A stretch of DNA of 64,000 bases from Pseudomonas sp. Os17. GTDB taxonomy: Bacteria; Pseudomonadota; Gammaproteobacteria; Pseudomonadales; Pseudomonadaceae. The notes below the pieces were generated by a model. It was not told the origin of the DNA. It made no database searches and saw only the letters and a list, made by a program, of their open reading frames with translations. This document shows positions 14,604-22,503 of the stretch, piece after piece. Location of the stretch: contig NZ_AP014627.1 in NCBI RefSeq assembly GCF_001547895.1, positions 2,049,501 through 2,113,500 on the forward strand. Reading direction: 5' to 3'. Both the position numbers and the translations under genes were made by a program. Each line of letters starts with the position of its first letter. Positions within the stretch are counted from its first letter, which is position 1.

Positions 14604-15815
14604 TCAGACTCGTGCCGCGGTGACGGCGGCGGAGCCCCAGGTGGTTCTCCAGCGGCGCTTGACCCCATGCAGGCCGAACCAGGCCAGGACTCCGAGGCTG
14701 GCGAACAGCCACAGGGCCAGTTGGTAGCTGCCGCTGCTCTGCTTGATGGCGCCCATGCCCGCGGCCAGGGCGAAACCGCCGATGCCCCCGGCCATGCCGA
14801 TCAGTCCGGTCATGACCCCGATTTCCCGGCGAAAGCGCTGCGGCACCAGTTGAAACACCGCGCCATTGCCCGCGCCCAGGCCCAGCATGGTGCAGACGAA
14901 CAAGGCCAGTGCGGCGTAGGAACTGGGCAGGTTGAAACCCACGGCAGCGATGCACACCACGGCCACGCCGTACATCGCCAGCAAGGTGCGGATGCCGCCG
15001 AAGCGGTCGGCCAGGGCGCCGCCCAGGGGGCGCATCAGGCTGCCGCCGAAGACGCAGGCGGCGGTGTAGTAGCCGGCGGTCACCGGGCTCAGGCCGTACT
15101 GGTCGTTGAAGTAGCCGGGCAGGGCGCTGGCCAGGCCGATGAAGCCGCCGAAGGTCACGCTGTAGAAAAACATGAACCACCAGCTGTCACGGTCGCCCAG
15201 GGCCTTGAAGTAGTCGCCCATGGACTTGGCGCGAGGGCGCTCGGGAGCGTTTCGCGCCAGCCAGGCGAACAGCGCCAGGGTCAGGATCAGCGGGATCAGG
15301 GCGAAGCCGAAGACATTGCTCCAGCCGAAAGCCGCCGCCAGCAGCGGGGCGATCAGGGCGGCGAACACGGTGCCGGAGTTGCCGGCACCGGCGATGCCCA
15401 TGGCCTTGCCCTGGTGTTGCGGTGGATACCATTGCGAGGCCAGGGGCAGGGCCACTGCGAAAGAAGCACCGGCCATGCCGAGGAACACCCCCAGCAACAA
15501 TGCTTGTTCATAGCTGTGGATGCCCAGTTTCCAGGCCACGAACAGGGCGCCGATGACTATCACCTGGCCGATCAGGCCGGCGGTTTTCGGTGACAGGCGG
15601 TCGGCCAGCAGGCCCATGATGAAGCGCAGCACCGCACCGGCGAGGATTGGCGTCGCCACCATCAGGCCGCGTTGCTGGGTGCTCAGGTGCAGATCGGCGG
15701 CGATCTGCACCGCCAGAGGGCCCAGCAGGTACCAGACCATGAAGCTCAGGTCGAAATACAGGAAGGCTGCAAACAGGGTCGGGGTATGGCCGGATTTCCA
15801 GAAGCTTGAATTCAT
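14604..15815 (-). CDS. nasA: Nitrate/nitrite MFS transporter (NarK/NasA family)
   Basis: 403-residue inner-membrane transporter of the NarK/NasA nitrate-nitrite porter group, about 12 transmembrane helices. Typical blocks include GLLADRLSPK after TM2-3, the nitrate signature-like GAGNSGTVFAALIAPLLAA and GAGNGAVFQLVPQRF in the two halves, and PLGGALADRFGG. It imports nitrate for the cytoplasmic NasC and NirBD enzymes. ATG 15815 has a GAGGTG ribosome binding site; the much longer upstream frame covers leader RNA and is rejected. The 342-nt space to nasT contains its own sigma-54-like promoter and ANTAR hairpins, so nasA and the kinase fusion probably form a separate transcription unit. Confidence 0.92.
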   Translation of the reverse strand: MNSSFWKSGHTPTLFAAFLYFDLSFMVWYLLGPLAVQIAADLHLSTQQRGLMVATPILAGAVLRFIMGLLADRLSPKTAGLIGQVIVIGALFVAWKLGIHSYEQALLLGVFLGMAGASFAVALPLASQWYPPQHQGKAMGIAGAGNSGTVFAALIAPLLAAAFGWSNVFGFALIPLILTLALFAWLARNAPERPRAKSMGDYFKALGDRDSWWFMFFYSVTFGGFIGLASALPGYFNDQYGLSPVTAGYYTAACVFGGSLMRPLGGALADRFGGIRTLLAMYGVAVVCIAAVGFNLPSSYAALALFVCTMLGLGAGNGAVFQLVPQRFRREIGVMTGLIGMAGGIGGFALAAGMGAIKQSSGSYQLALWLFASLGVLAWFGLHGVKRRWRTTWGSAAVTAARV

Positions 15816-15911
15816 CGCGCACCTCAGCTGATAGGGGTCGTTGGAGCCGTCATGAGCTTGCAGGTGGAGCGCCGTGCAGCCGCGCCACCGGCCCCGTTCA
15901 GTGGGGCCAGA

Positions 15912-15973
15912 ACGACAAAGACGTCGGCGTCCGGCTCGCGGTGGGCGAGCAGGGCGCGCGACGTCTTTGTCGT
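15912..15973 (-). promoter_or_regulatory. 15-bp inverted repeat in nasA leader
   Basis: Perfect 15-bp inverted repeat ACGACAAAGACGTCG (minus strand, 15959-15973) pairing with 15912-15926 across a 32-nt GC-rich interior. The upstream arm contains the whole second ANTAR hairpin, so the two structures exclude each other. No long U-tract follows, so whether the long stem terminates transcription is unclear; a second GC-rich hairpin (15890s-15907) lies next to it. Confidence 0.7.
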
Positions 15974-15998
15974 AGGTGGGCAACCGCCGTTGGTTACC
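15959..15998 (-). promoter_or_regulatory. ANTAR (NasT) target hairpins in nasA leader
   Basis: Minus strand: first hairpin GGTAACC/GGTTGCC (one G-U pair) with loop AACGGC (15979-15998); six-base linker; second hairpin CGAC/GTCG with loop AAAGAC (15959-15972). Both hexaloops have A1 and G4. The arrangement matches the nirB and nasS leaders. Confidence 0.75.
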
Positions 15999-16013
15999 GT
16001 CGTGGATTTGAAA

Positions 16014-16028
16014 GCAAGAGCCGAGCCA
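16014..16028 (-). promoter_or_regulatory. Sigma-54-type promoter of nasA
   Basis: Minus strand TGGCTC-GGCTC-TTGCTTT: the invariant GG and GC are present with correct spacing, one mismatch (A to T) in the -24 box. The predicted start is near 16002, about four bases before the first ANTAR hairpin. Confidence 0.75.
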
Positions 16029-16064
16029 ACCGGCGGCCATGTTGGCTGGCATGGGCAGGCTCGC

Positions 16065-16147
16065 TGTAGGAGCTGGCTTGCCAGCGAAGGCGCCCTCAAG
16101 ACTGGCACAAGGTTCAGAGGCCTATTCGCCGGCAAGCCGGCTCCTAC
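16065..16147. repeat. REP pair (BIME-like) after nasT
   Basis: Two inverted REP-like copies: CTGTAGGAGCTGGCTTGCCA at 16065 and its mirror TTCGCCGGCAAGCCGGCTCC ending at 16147, separated by about 33 nt. They lie 3' of nasT and 5' of the nasA promoter, and could stabilise or end the nasS-nasT message. Confidence 0.8.
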
Positions 16148-16157
16148 GGGGCGCAGG

Positions 16158-16733
16158 TCAGCCCAGCAGTTCCTGCATGGCGATGATCTGTTCCGCCACC
16201 TGGATCAGTTTCTGCTGCCTGCTCATGGCCTGGCGGCGCATCAGGGTGTAGGCCTGTTCTTCGTCGCAGTCCTTCATTTTCATCAGCAGGCCCTTGGCCA
16301 GTTCGATGCGCTTGCGTTCGGCCAGTTGCTGGTCCCGGGCCTGGAGTTGCGCGCGCAGGGCCTGGTCGCTTTCAAAGCGCGCCATGGCCACGTCGAGGAT
16401 GGGTTGCAGGCGCTGGACCTGGATGCCTTCGACGATATAGGCGCTGACCCCGGACTTGATTGCCTGGCGCATCACCCCCGGGTCGTGCTCGTCGGTGAAC
16501 ATCACGATGGGCCGGGGCTGGTCGCGGCTGACCAGCACCACTTGCTCCATGACGTCGCGGCTGGGTGACTCGGTATCGATCAGGATCACGTCCGGACGCA
16601 CTGTTTCGACGCGTCCGGGCAGATCGATGGTCAGGCCGGATTCGTCGATCACCTCGAAGCCGGCCTCGCTCAGAGCAGCCTTGAGCCGGCCGACTTTCTT
16701 CGCGGTGTCGTTGATCAGCAGGATACGCAGCAT
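16158..16733 (-). CDS. nasT: NasT, ANTAR-domain antitermination regulator
   Basis: 191 residues: response-regulator-like receiver domain (about 1-120, phospho-acceptor position D53 in LIDTE) followed by a coiled linker and a C-terminal ANTAR RNA-binding domain (about 125-185; ERKRIELAKGLLMKMKDCDEE begins it, AYTLMRRQAM is the core helix). In NasS-NasT systems NasT binds dual-hexaloop RNA and lets polymerase pass a leader terminator; NasS holds it inactive without nitrate. Its probable targets are the three leaders in this window. Fifteen bases after nasS, same operon. Confidence 0.94.
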   Translation of the reverse strand: MLRILLINDTAKKVGRLKAALSEAGFEVIDESGLTIDLPGRVETVRPDVILIDTESPSRDVMEQVVLVSRDQPRPIVMFTDEHDPGVMRQAIKSGVSAYIVEGIQVQRLQPILDVAMARFESDQALRAQLQARDQQLAERKRIELAKGLLMKMKDCDEEQAYTLMRRQAMSRQQKLIQVAEQIIAMQELLG

Positions 16734-16748
16734 GGTGGCGGGCTCCGG

Positions 16749-17960
16749 TCAGCGCTGGGCGACAAGGGACGGTGAGTCGTTGAGGGCGTGCAGGCGGAAG
16801 CTGCGGGCATAGGCGGCAGGCTGTGAACCGTCCCAGACCTTGCCGTCGATCAGTTGGCTGCTGCGCATGTCCTGGCCCCAGGCGGCGATGCCCAGCGCGC
16901 CGGCGGCTTCGCGGTACAGCTCCAGCTGTTGCACCTGGCGCGCGACGCCGAGGTAGTCCGGGTCCTCGCGCAGCAGGCCCCAGCGGCGGAACTGGGTCAT
17001 GAACCACATGCCGTCGGACAGGTAGGGCAGGTTGACGGTGCCGTGCTGGTGAAAGCGCAGGGCATGAGGGTCCTGCCAGCGATTGCCCAGGCCGTCGGCG
17101 TAGTCCCCCAGCAGTCGCGGTTCGATGCAGGCCAGCGGGGCATTCAGGTAGTCGGCGGCGCTCAGGAGCAGGGCTGTGCTGCGGCGGTTTTCCGGACTTT
17201 GCTCGATGAAGCGGCTGGCTTCTAGGATCGCCATCACCAGGGCGCGGGCGGTGTTGGGGTATTGCTCGACGAAGGCGCGGGTGCAGCCGAGGACCTTTTC
17301 CGGGTGGTCGGGCCAGATCGCCTGGCTGGTGGCCAGGGTGAAGCCCAGGTCCTGCTGCACCGCGCTGGCGCTCCACGGCTCGCCGACACAGAAACCGTCG
17401 ATGCGCCCGGCCTGCAGGTGGGCGACCATCTGCGGCGGCGGCACCACCACGCTGTCGACATCCTGCAGCGGGTGGATGCCCTGGCTGGCCAGCCAGTAGT
17501 AGAGCCACATGGCGTGGGTGCCGGTGGGGAAGGTCTGGGCGAAGGTCAGGCGCGCCCGGCTTTGGTGCACGTGGCGGTCGAGTGCTTCAGGGCTGGTCAC
17601 CTTGAGGGCCTGCAGCTCGCGGGACAGGTTGATGCTCTGGCCGTTCTGGTTCAGGCCCATGAGCACCGCCATGTCGCAGTGGCTGGTCCCGCCGATGCCC
17701 AGGTGCACCGCGTAGATCAGGCCGTACAGGCTGTGGGCGGCATCCAGTTCGCCGCTCACCAGCTTGTCCCGCAGGCTGGCCCAGGAGCTCTGGCGCTTGA
17801 GGTTCAGGGTCAGTCCGTAGGGCTGGGCGAAGCCCTGGGTGGCGGCGACCACCACCGAGGCGCAATCGGTCAGGGCCATGAAGCCCAGGTCGATGGCGGA
17901 CTTTTCCGGGGCATCGCTGCCGTTGACCCAGGCCAGCGGGGTGTTTGGGCGTTCAGTCAT
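16749..17960 (-). CDS. nasS: NasS, nitrate/nitrite sensor
   Basis: 403-residue cytoplasmic relative of the nitrate-binding proteins NrtA/NasF (CmpA/NrtA family), without a signal peptide. Recognisable blocks are LGFMALTDCASVVVA, SLYGLIYAVHLGIGG, DGFCVGEPWSA and GMWFMTQFRRWG. In characterised systems NasS binds NasT and releases it when nitrate or nitrite binds. The start is ATG 17960 with an AAGGTG ribosome binding site; the longer upstream frame runs through a leader terminator and is not used. Leads nasS-nasT. Confidence 0.92.
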   Translation of the reverse strand: MTERPNTPLAWVNGSDAPEKSAIDLGFMALTDCASVVVAATQGFAQPYGLTLNLKRQSSWASLRDKLVSGELDAAHSLYGLIYAVHLGIGGTSHCDMAVLMGLNQNGQSINLSRELQALKVTSPEALDRHVHQSRARLTFAQTFPTGTHAMWLYYWLASQGIHPLQDVDSVVVPPPQMVAHLQAGRIDGFCVGEPWSASAVQQDLGFTLATSQAIWPDHPEKVLGCTRAFVEQYPNTARALVMAILEASRFIEQSPENRRSTALLLSAADYLNAPLACIEPRLLGDYADGLGNRWQDPHALRFHQHGTVNLPYLSDGMWFMTQFRRWGLLREDPDYLGVARQVQQLELYREAAGALGIAAWGQDMRSSQLIDGKVWDGSQPAAYARSFRLHALNDSPSLVAQR

Positions 17961-17977
17961 GACGGGGCACCTTGCAT

Positions 17978-18028
17978 AAAAAAGCGTCGTACCCGCGGGC
18001 CGGGCCAAGCCCGCGCAGGTGACGACGC
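17978..18028 (-). terminator. Leader terminator upstream of nasS
   Basis: Minus strand: stem GCGTCGT/ACGACGC (18022-18028 with 17984-17990) enclosing a strong GC hairpin, followed by six T's (17983-17978). It ends 18 nt before the nasS ATG. Confidence 0.85.
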
Positions 18029-18063
18029 CGTTGTCCTTGAGCCCGGGCCGCCATTGGCTCGGG
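18024..18063 (-). promoter_or_regulatory. Candidate ANTAR (NasT) hairpins in nasS leader
   Basis: Minus strand: first hairpin CCCGAGCC/GGCCCGGG (one A-C mismatch) with loop AATGGC (18042-18063); six-base linker; second hairpin GAC/GTC with loop AACGGC (18024-18035). Both loops have A1 and G4. The second stem shares five bases with the 5' arm of the following terminator, so forming it would weaken the terminator. The second stem is short, hence reduced confidence. Confidence 0.65.
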
Positions 18064-18071
18064 TTTGATGC

Positions 18072-18086
18072 GCAAAAGGGGTGCAA
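18072..18086 (-). promoter_or_regulatory. Possible sigma-54-type promoter of nasS
   Basis: Minus strand TTGCAC-CCCTT-TTGCG: correct spacing and a good -12 box, but the first G of the -24 GG is T. The predicted start (about 18060) falls at the 5' edge of the first ANTAR hairpin. Confidence 0.45.
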
Positions 18087-18145
18087 GGCATATGCCATTG
18101 CCGGGGATTTGCTTGTGCGCCTCGCCTGCAAGCCCCGGGCGCGGC

Positions 18146-18151
18146 TATAAT
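18146..18151 (+). promoter_or_regulatory. Consensus -10 box before pyrD
   Basis: TATAAT 40 nt before the pyrD ATG; no convincing -35 hexamer at 17 bp. It lies in the divergent nasS-pyrD space. Confidence 0.5.
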
Positions 18152-18190
18152 CGGCGGCCAATTTCGCCGCCAACCGAGTTCATCCCGCCC

Positions 18191-19210
18191 ATGTATACCC
18201 TGGCCCGCCAGCTGCTGTTCAAACTCTCCCCGGAAACCTCCCACGATCTGTCCCTGGACCTGATCGGTGCGGGCGGGCGTTTGGGGCTTAACGGTCTGCT
18301 GTGCAAGGCGCCGGCCCAGTTGCCGGTCAAGGTCATGGGCCTGGAGTTTGCCAACCCGGTGGGTCTGGCCGCCGGCCTGGACAAGAACGGTGCGGCCATC
18401 GACGGCTTTGCCCAGCTGGGTTTCGGTTTTGTCGAGATCGGCACCGTCACCCCGCGTCCGCAGCCGGGCAACCCCAAGCCGCGGATCTTCCGCCTGCCCC
18501 AGGCCGAAGCCATCATCAATCGCATGGGCTTCAACAACCTGGGGGTCGATAACCTGCTGTCGCGAGTTGCCGCTTCGTCATACAAGGGCGTGCTGGGGAT
18601 CAATATCGGCAAGAACTTCGATACCCCGGTGGAGCGGGCGGTGGACGACTACCTGATCTGCCTGGACAAGGTCTACGCCCATGCCAGCTATGTCACGGTC
18701 AACGTCAGCTCGCCCAACACGCCGGGGCTGCGCAGCCTGCAATTTGGCGAGTCGCTCAAGCAGCTTTTGGCGGCCCTGAGCCGGCGCCAGCAGGAGCTGG
18801 CGGTTATCCACGGCAAGCGGGTGCCGCTGGCGATCAAGATCGCTCCGGACATGAGCGATGAAGAAACCGTGGAAGTGGCCCGGGCCTTGCTGGAAACCGG
18901 CATGGATGCGGTGATCGCCACCAACACCACCCTGAGTCGCGAAGGCGTCGAAGGCCTGGAGCATGGTGATGAGGCGGGCGGCCTGTCTGGCGCGCCGGTG
19001 CGCGACAAGAGCACCCATACGGTCAAGGTGTTGGCCGCAGAGCTGGCCGGCCGTTTGCCGATCATTGCCGTGGGCGGCATCACCGAAGGCAAGCACGCGG
19101 CTGAGAAAATCGCCGCGGGTGCCAGCCTGGTGCAGCTGTATTCGGGCTTCATCTATAAGGGCCCGGCGTTGATTCGCGAGTCGGTGGACGCTATCGCGGC
19201 CATGGGCTGA
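18191..19210 (+). CDS. pyrD: Dihydroorotate dehydrogenase (quinone), class 2
   Basis: 339-residue FMN enzyme oxidising dihydroorotate to orotate in pyrimidine synthesis, passing electrons to ubiquinone at the inner membrane. The N-terminal amphipathic helix ([22 protein letters not shown]) is the class 2 membrane/quinone element. Catalytic-core blocks: [47 protein letters not shown] (active Ser region), TNTTLSR, IAVGGI and [12 protein letters not shown] 18191 is chosen because it gives the standard N-terminus; longer in-frame starts overlap the nasS leader. Confidence 0.95.
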   Translation: MYTLARQLLFKLSPETSHDLSLDLIGAGGRLGLNGLLCKAPAQLPVKVMGLEFANPVGLAAGLDKNGAAIDGFAQLGFGFVEIGTVTPRPQPGNPKPRIFRLPQAEAIINRMGFNNLGVDNLLSRVAASSYKGVLGINIGKNFDTPVERAVDDYLICLDKVYAHASYVTVNVSSPNTPGLRSLQFGESLKQLLAALSRRQQELAVIHGKRVPLAIKIAPDMSDEETVEVARALLETGMDAVIATNTTLSREGVEGLEHGDEAGGLSGAPVRDKSTHTVKVLAAELAGRLPIIAVGGITEGKHAAEKIAAGASLVQLYSGFIYKGPALIRESVDAIAAMG

Positions 19211-19231
19211 GAGGGCAAGGACGGCAGGCAT

Positions 19232-19256
19232 AAAAAAGGGCTCCTCGAAGGAGCCC
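19232..19256 (-). terminator. Terminator of rmf
   Basis: Stem GGGCTCCT/AGGAGCCC (19238-19245 with 19249-19256) followed on the minus strand by six T's (plus A run 19232-19237). It lies 85 nt beyond the rmf stop and may also receive pyrD transcripts. Confidence 0.8.
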
Positions 19257-19340
19257 CTGGGCCGAAGCCCGCCGCCCGGATGGGGCGTGCGTGGTTAAGT
19301 CGTCATCTATTCAAGTTGTAGGTGTCGGAATGTGCCCTGA

Positions 19341-19556
19341 TCAGCCGACAGCGCGAAGTTCGTTGAGTCTGTGGATGCCCGCAGTGCCTGTCATACCGTC
19401 CCAGTTGTCGCCGCGTCCTTCGCGCCAGCCGTTGATCCAGGCTTGGCGTACCGACGGTAGAGTAAATGGGCAAAGCTCACGGGACTTGCCATTAACGCCA
19501 TACTGATATCCGCGTAAAAATGCTCTTTCCAACGGATCACGCTTTAGTCTTCTCAT
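19341..19556 (-). CDS. rmf: Ribosome modulation factor
   Basis: 71-residue basic protein of the RMF family, which pairs 70S ribosomes into inactive 100S dimers in stationary phase. The conserved core is visible: RDPLERAFLRGYQYGVNGKSRELCPF and RQAWINGWREGRGDNW. It is longer than the E. coli protein by a C-terminal tail, as in other pseudomonads. A GAGGG ribosome binding site precedes the ATG. Monocistronic, convergent with pyrD. Confidence 0.93.
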   Translation of the reverse strand: MRRLKRDPLERAFLRGYQYGVNGKSRELCPFTLPSVRQAWINGWREGRGDNWDGMTGTAGIHRLNELRAVG

Positions 19557-20101
19557 AGGGTGTTTCCCTCACTTGTTGACTGCTTTATGTCCCGTCGACC
19601 TTCTTCTGAGGTCGGGCAGAATGTCTCTGCCGTTGGTGCTCGCTGCCGGCGTGGCGAGCTTTGATGTTGACGTCATTGCGGCGTCAACCTGTGGTGAGTT
19701 CTAACCAATAGGTCACAGCAAGTGAATGATCGTTTTGTCATAAGGACGTAACGATATTGCTGTCCAGGCCATAAGCCGGGAGTGGTTTTGTCGCCTGTTT
19801 GTCAGGCGAAGCCCGCTGTGATCAGCCTCTGACTAGATGATGAGGTTAATGCTTTAGTGAGAATGTCGAACGGTTGCACTCAACTACTATTCGACGAAGG
19901 GTCGACTTATGTCATTTTGTTGCCCTGACTTTTTATCTGTCCCGGCCTCAAAGCTCTTTTGCCCTGCAAGAAAGCCTGCCTGCCGGGGTGGGACGGCACA
20001 GTTTCGTGCCACACGAGCGCTCTTGAAGAAAAGCGCTTGATTGAAAACCGAGCGGGCGATGCGTTGCCCGTTCACTTATTGCCAAAGGCCCTGGTACTCC
20101 C
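19557..20101. other. 545-nt intergenic space, rmf/rlmKL divergent promoters
   Basis: No credible gene. It is more AT-rich than its neighbours and should hold the promoters of rmf (-) and rlmKL (+). A 7-bp inverted repeat (19666-19672 with 19682-19688, GTTGACG/CGTCAAC) is the only structure noted. A 62-codon frame at 19887-20075 (-) has no supporting signals. Confidence 0.7.
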
Positions 20102-22366
20102 ATGTCGGATCGTTACGAACTCTTCCTCACCTGCCCCAAAGGCCTTGAAGGCCTGCTGATCGAGGAAGCCGTCGGGCTTGGCCTTGAGCAAGCGCGTGAG
20201 CACACTTCTGCCGTGCGCGGCATGGCCGACATGGAGACGGCCTATCGCCTGTGCCTGTGGTCGCGCCTGGCCAACCGGGTGCTGCTGGTGCTCAAGCGCT
20301 TCCCGATGAAGGATGCCGAGGACCTCTACCACGGCGTGCTGGATGTCGACTGGCAGGACCACATGCTGGCTGACGGCACCCTGGCGGTGGAATTCAGCGG
20401 CCATGGTTCGGGGATCGACAACACCCACTTCGGCGCCTTGAAGGTCAAGGACGCCATCGTCGACAAACTGCGCACCCCGACCGGCGAGCGTCCTTCGGTG
20501 GACAAGCTCAACCCGGACCTGCGCATCCACCTGCGCCTGGATCGCGGCGAAGCCATTCTCTCCCTGGACCTGTCCGGCCACAGCCTGCACCAGCGTGGCT
20601 ATCGTCTGCAGCAAGGCGCCGCGCCGCTCAAGGAAAACCTGGCGGCGGCGATCCTGATCCGTGCCGGCTGGCCACGTATTGCCGCCCAGGGCGGCGCCCT
20701 GGCCGACCCGATGTGCGGTGTCGGCACCTTCCTGGTGGAAGCCGCGATGATCGCCGCCGACATCGCGCCCAACCTCAAGCGCGAGCAGTGGGGCTTCACC
20801 GCCTGGCTCGGCCACGTGCCGGCGCTGTGGCGCAAGCTGCATGACGAAGCGCTGGCCCGGGCCCAGGCCGGCCTGGCCAGGCCGCCGTTGTGGATCCGTG
20901 GTTATGAGGCCGATCCGCGCCTGATCCAGCCGGGTCGCAACAACGTCGAGCGTGCCGGCCTGAGCGATTGGATCAAGATCTATCAGGGTGAAGTCGGCAC
21001 CTTCGAACCGCGTCCGGACCAGAACCAGAAAGGCCTGGTGATCTGCAACCCGCCCTACGGCGAGCGCCTGGGTGATGAAGCCAGCCTGCTGTACCTCTAC
21101 CAGAACCTCGGTGAACGCCTGCGTCAGGCCTGTCTCAACTGGGAGGCGGCGGTGTTCACCGGCGCTCCGGACCTGGGCAAGCGCATGGGCATCCGCAGCC
21201 ACAAGCAGTACTCGTTCTGGAACGGCGCCTTGCCGTGCAAGCTGTTGCTGATCAAGGTCCTGCCGGATCAGTTCGTCACCGGCGAGCGGCGCACCGCCGA
21301 ACAGCGTCAGGTGGAACGCGAGCAGGCCCAGGCCGCCGCGGACGAGGCACCAGTGCGCCAGTTCAACAAGAATGGCAATCCGATCAAGCCGGCACCGGCT
21401 CCGGCCCCGGTGGTCGAACAGGCACGCTTGAGCGAAGGCGGGCAGATGTTCGCCAACCGCTTGCAGAAGAACCTCAAGCAGCTGGGCAAATGGGCCAAGC
21501 GCGAAGGCGTCGAGTGCTACCGGGTCTACGATGCCGACATGCCGGAGTACTCCCTGGCCATCGATCTGTATCAGGACTGGGTGCATGTGCAGGAATACGC
21601 GGCGCCCAAGTCGGTGGACCCGGAGAAGGCCCAGGCCCGTCTGTTCGATGCCCTGGCGGCGATTCCCCAGGCGCTGAACGTGGACAAGAGCCGGGTGGTG
21701 ATCAAGCGTCGCGAGCGTCAGAGCGGCACCAAGCAATACGAGCGCCAGAGTGCCCAGGGCCAGTTCACCGAAGTCCGCGAAGGCGGGGTCAAGCTGCTGG
21801 TGAACCTCACCGACTACCTGGATACCGGGCTGTTCCTCGATCACCGGCCGATGCGCATGCGGATTCAGCAGGAGGCCGCCGGCAAGCGCTTCCTCAATCT
21901 GTTCTGCTACACCGCCACGGCCAGCGTGCATGCGGCCAAGGGCGGGGCGCGCAGCACCACCAGTGTCGACCTGTCGAAAACCTACCTGGACTGGGCGCGA
22001 CGCAACTTCTCGCTCAACGGTTTCTCCGACAAGAACCGCCTGGAGCAGGGCGACGTGATGGCCTGGCTGGACAGCTGCCGCGACGAGTTCGACCTGATCT
22101 TCATCGACCCGCCGACCTTCTCCAACTCCAAGCGCATGGAAGGGGTGTTCGACGTGCAGCGCGACCAGGTGCAGTTGCTGGACCTGGCCATGGCGCGCCT
22201 GGCCCCGGGTGGCGTGCTGTACTTCTCCAACAACTTCCGCAAGTTCCAGTTGGATGAGAACCTCGCGACGCGTTATCAGGTCGAAGAGATCACGGCAAAA
22301 ACCATCGACCCGGATTTTGCCCGCAACAGCAAGATTCACCGGGCCTGGAAAATCACCGCCCGCTGA
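20102..22366 (+). CDS. rlmL: Bifunctional 23S rRNA methyltransferase RlmKL
   Basis: 754 residues: THUMP RNA-binding domain, then a first methyltransferase domain (DPMCGVGTFLVEAA, NPPYGERLG) that makes m2G2445, a charged linker, and a C-terminal methyltransferase (FLNLFCYTATASVHAAKGG, DLSKTYLDWARRN, FIDPPTFSNS) that makes m7G2069 in 23S rRNA. The full fused length matches the gammaproteobacterial RlmKL. A 785-codon open frame on the opposite strand is a codon-bias shadow. The promoter is presumably in the 545-nt upstream gap. Confidence 0.95.
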   Translation: MSDRYELFLTCPKGLEGLLIEEAVGLGLEQAREHTSAVRGMADMETAYRLCLWSRLANRVLLVLKRFPMKDAEDLYHGVLDVDWQDHMLADGTLAVEFSGHGSGIDNTHFGALKVKDAIVDKLRTPTGERPSVDKLNPDLRIHLRLDRGEAILSLDLSGHSLHQRGYRLQQGAAPLKENLAAAILIRAGWPRIAAQGGALADPMCGVGTFLVEAAMIAADIAPNLKREQWGFTAWLGHVPALWRKLHDEALARAQAGLARPPLWIRGYEADPRLIQPGRNNVERAGLSDWIKIYQGEVGTFEPRPDQNQKGLVICNPPYGERLGDEASLLYLYQNLGERLRQACLNWEAAVFTGAPDLGKRMGIRSHKQYSFWNGALPCKLLLIKVLPDQFVTGERRTAEQRQVEREQAQAAADEAPVRQFNKNGNPIKPAPAPAPVVEQARLSEGGQMFANRLQKNLKQLGKWAKREGVECYRVYDADMPEYSLAIDLYQDWVHVQEYAAPKSVDPEKAQARLFDALAAIPQALNVDKSRVVIKRRERQSGTKQYERQSAQGQFTEVREGGVKLLVNLTDYLDTGLFLDHRPMRMRIQQEAAGKRFLNLFCYTATASVHAAKGGARSTTSVDLSKTYLDWARRNFSLNGFSDKNRLEQGDVMAWLDSCRDEFDLIFIDPPTFSNSKRMEGVFDVQRDQVQLLDLAMARLAPGGVLYFSNNFRKFQLDENLATRYQVEEITAKTIDPDFARNSKIHRAWKITAR

Positions 22367-22384
22367 TGGCCGGATAAGTCCCCC

Positions 22385-22405
22385 AAGGCCCGATTTTTCG
22401 GGCTT
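22385..22405 (+). terminator. Weak terminator after rlmKL
   Basis: AAGGCCCGA/TCGGGCTTT hairpin (one bulged base) with a short T-tail, 19 nt after the stop. Confidence 0.6.
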
Positions 22406-22503
22406 TGGAGGCTGTTTAGCGCTGGTCAAATTAATGGCTAATGGCTATAACTCTCACTTGATCCGGATGACACCCAAACTCGCTGGCGTGATGAGTTCTA
22501 CTT

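Noticed and set aside
15841..15910. GC-rich hairpin with loop ACTGAAC as a further ANTAR hairpin in the nasA leader
   Set aside because: The loop is seven bases, not six, and two better hexaloop hairpins lie upstream; kept only as a possible part of the off-structure.
19887..20075. 62-codon small gene between rmf and rlmKL
   Set aside because: No ribosome binding site, no recognisable features, and it overlaps the likely rlmKL promoter.
20072..22429. 785-codon open frame antisense to rlmKL
   Set aside because: Composition (Gly, Gln, His, Val-rich) is the usual shadow of GC3-biased codons; the sense strand encodes an intact RlmKL.
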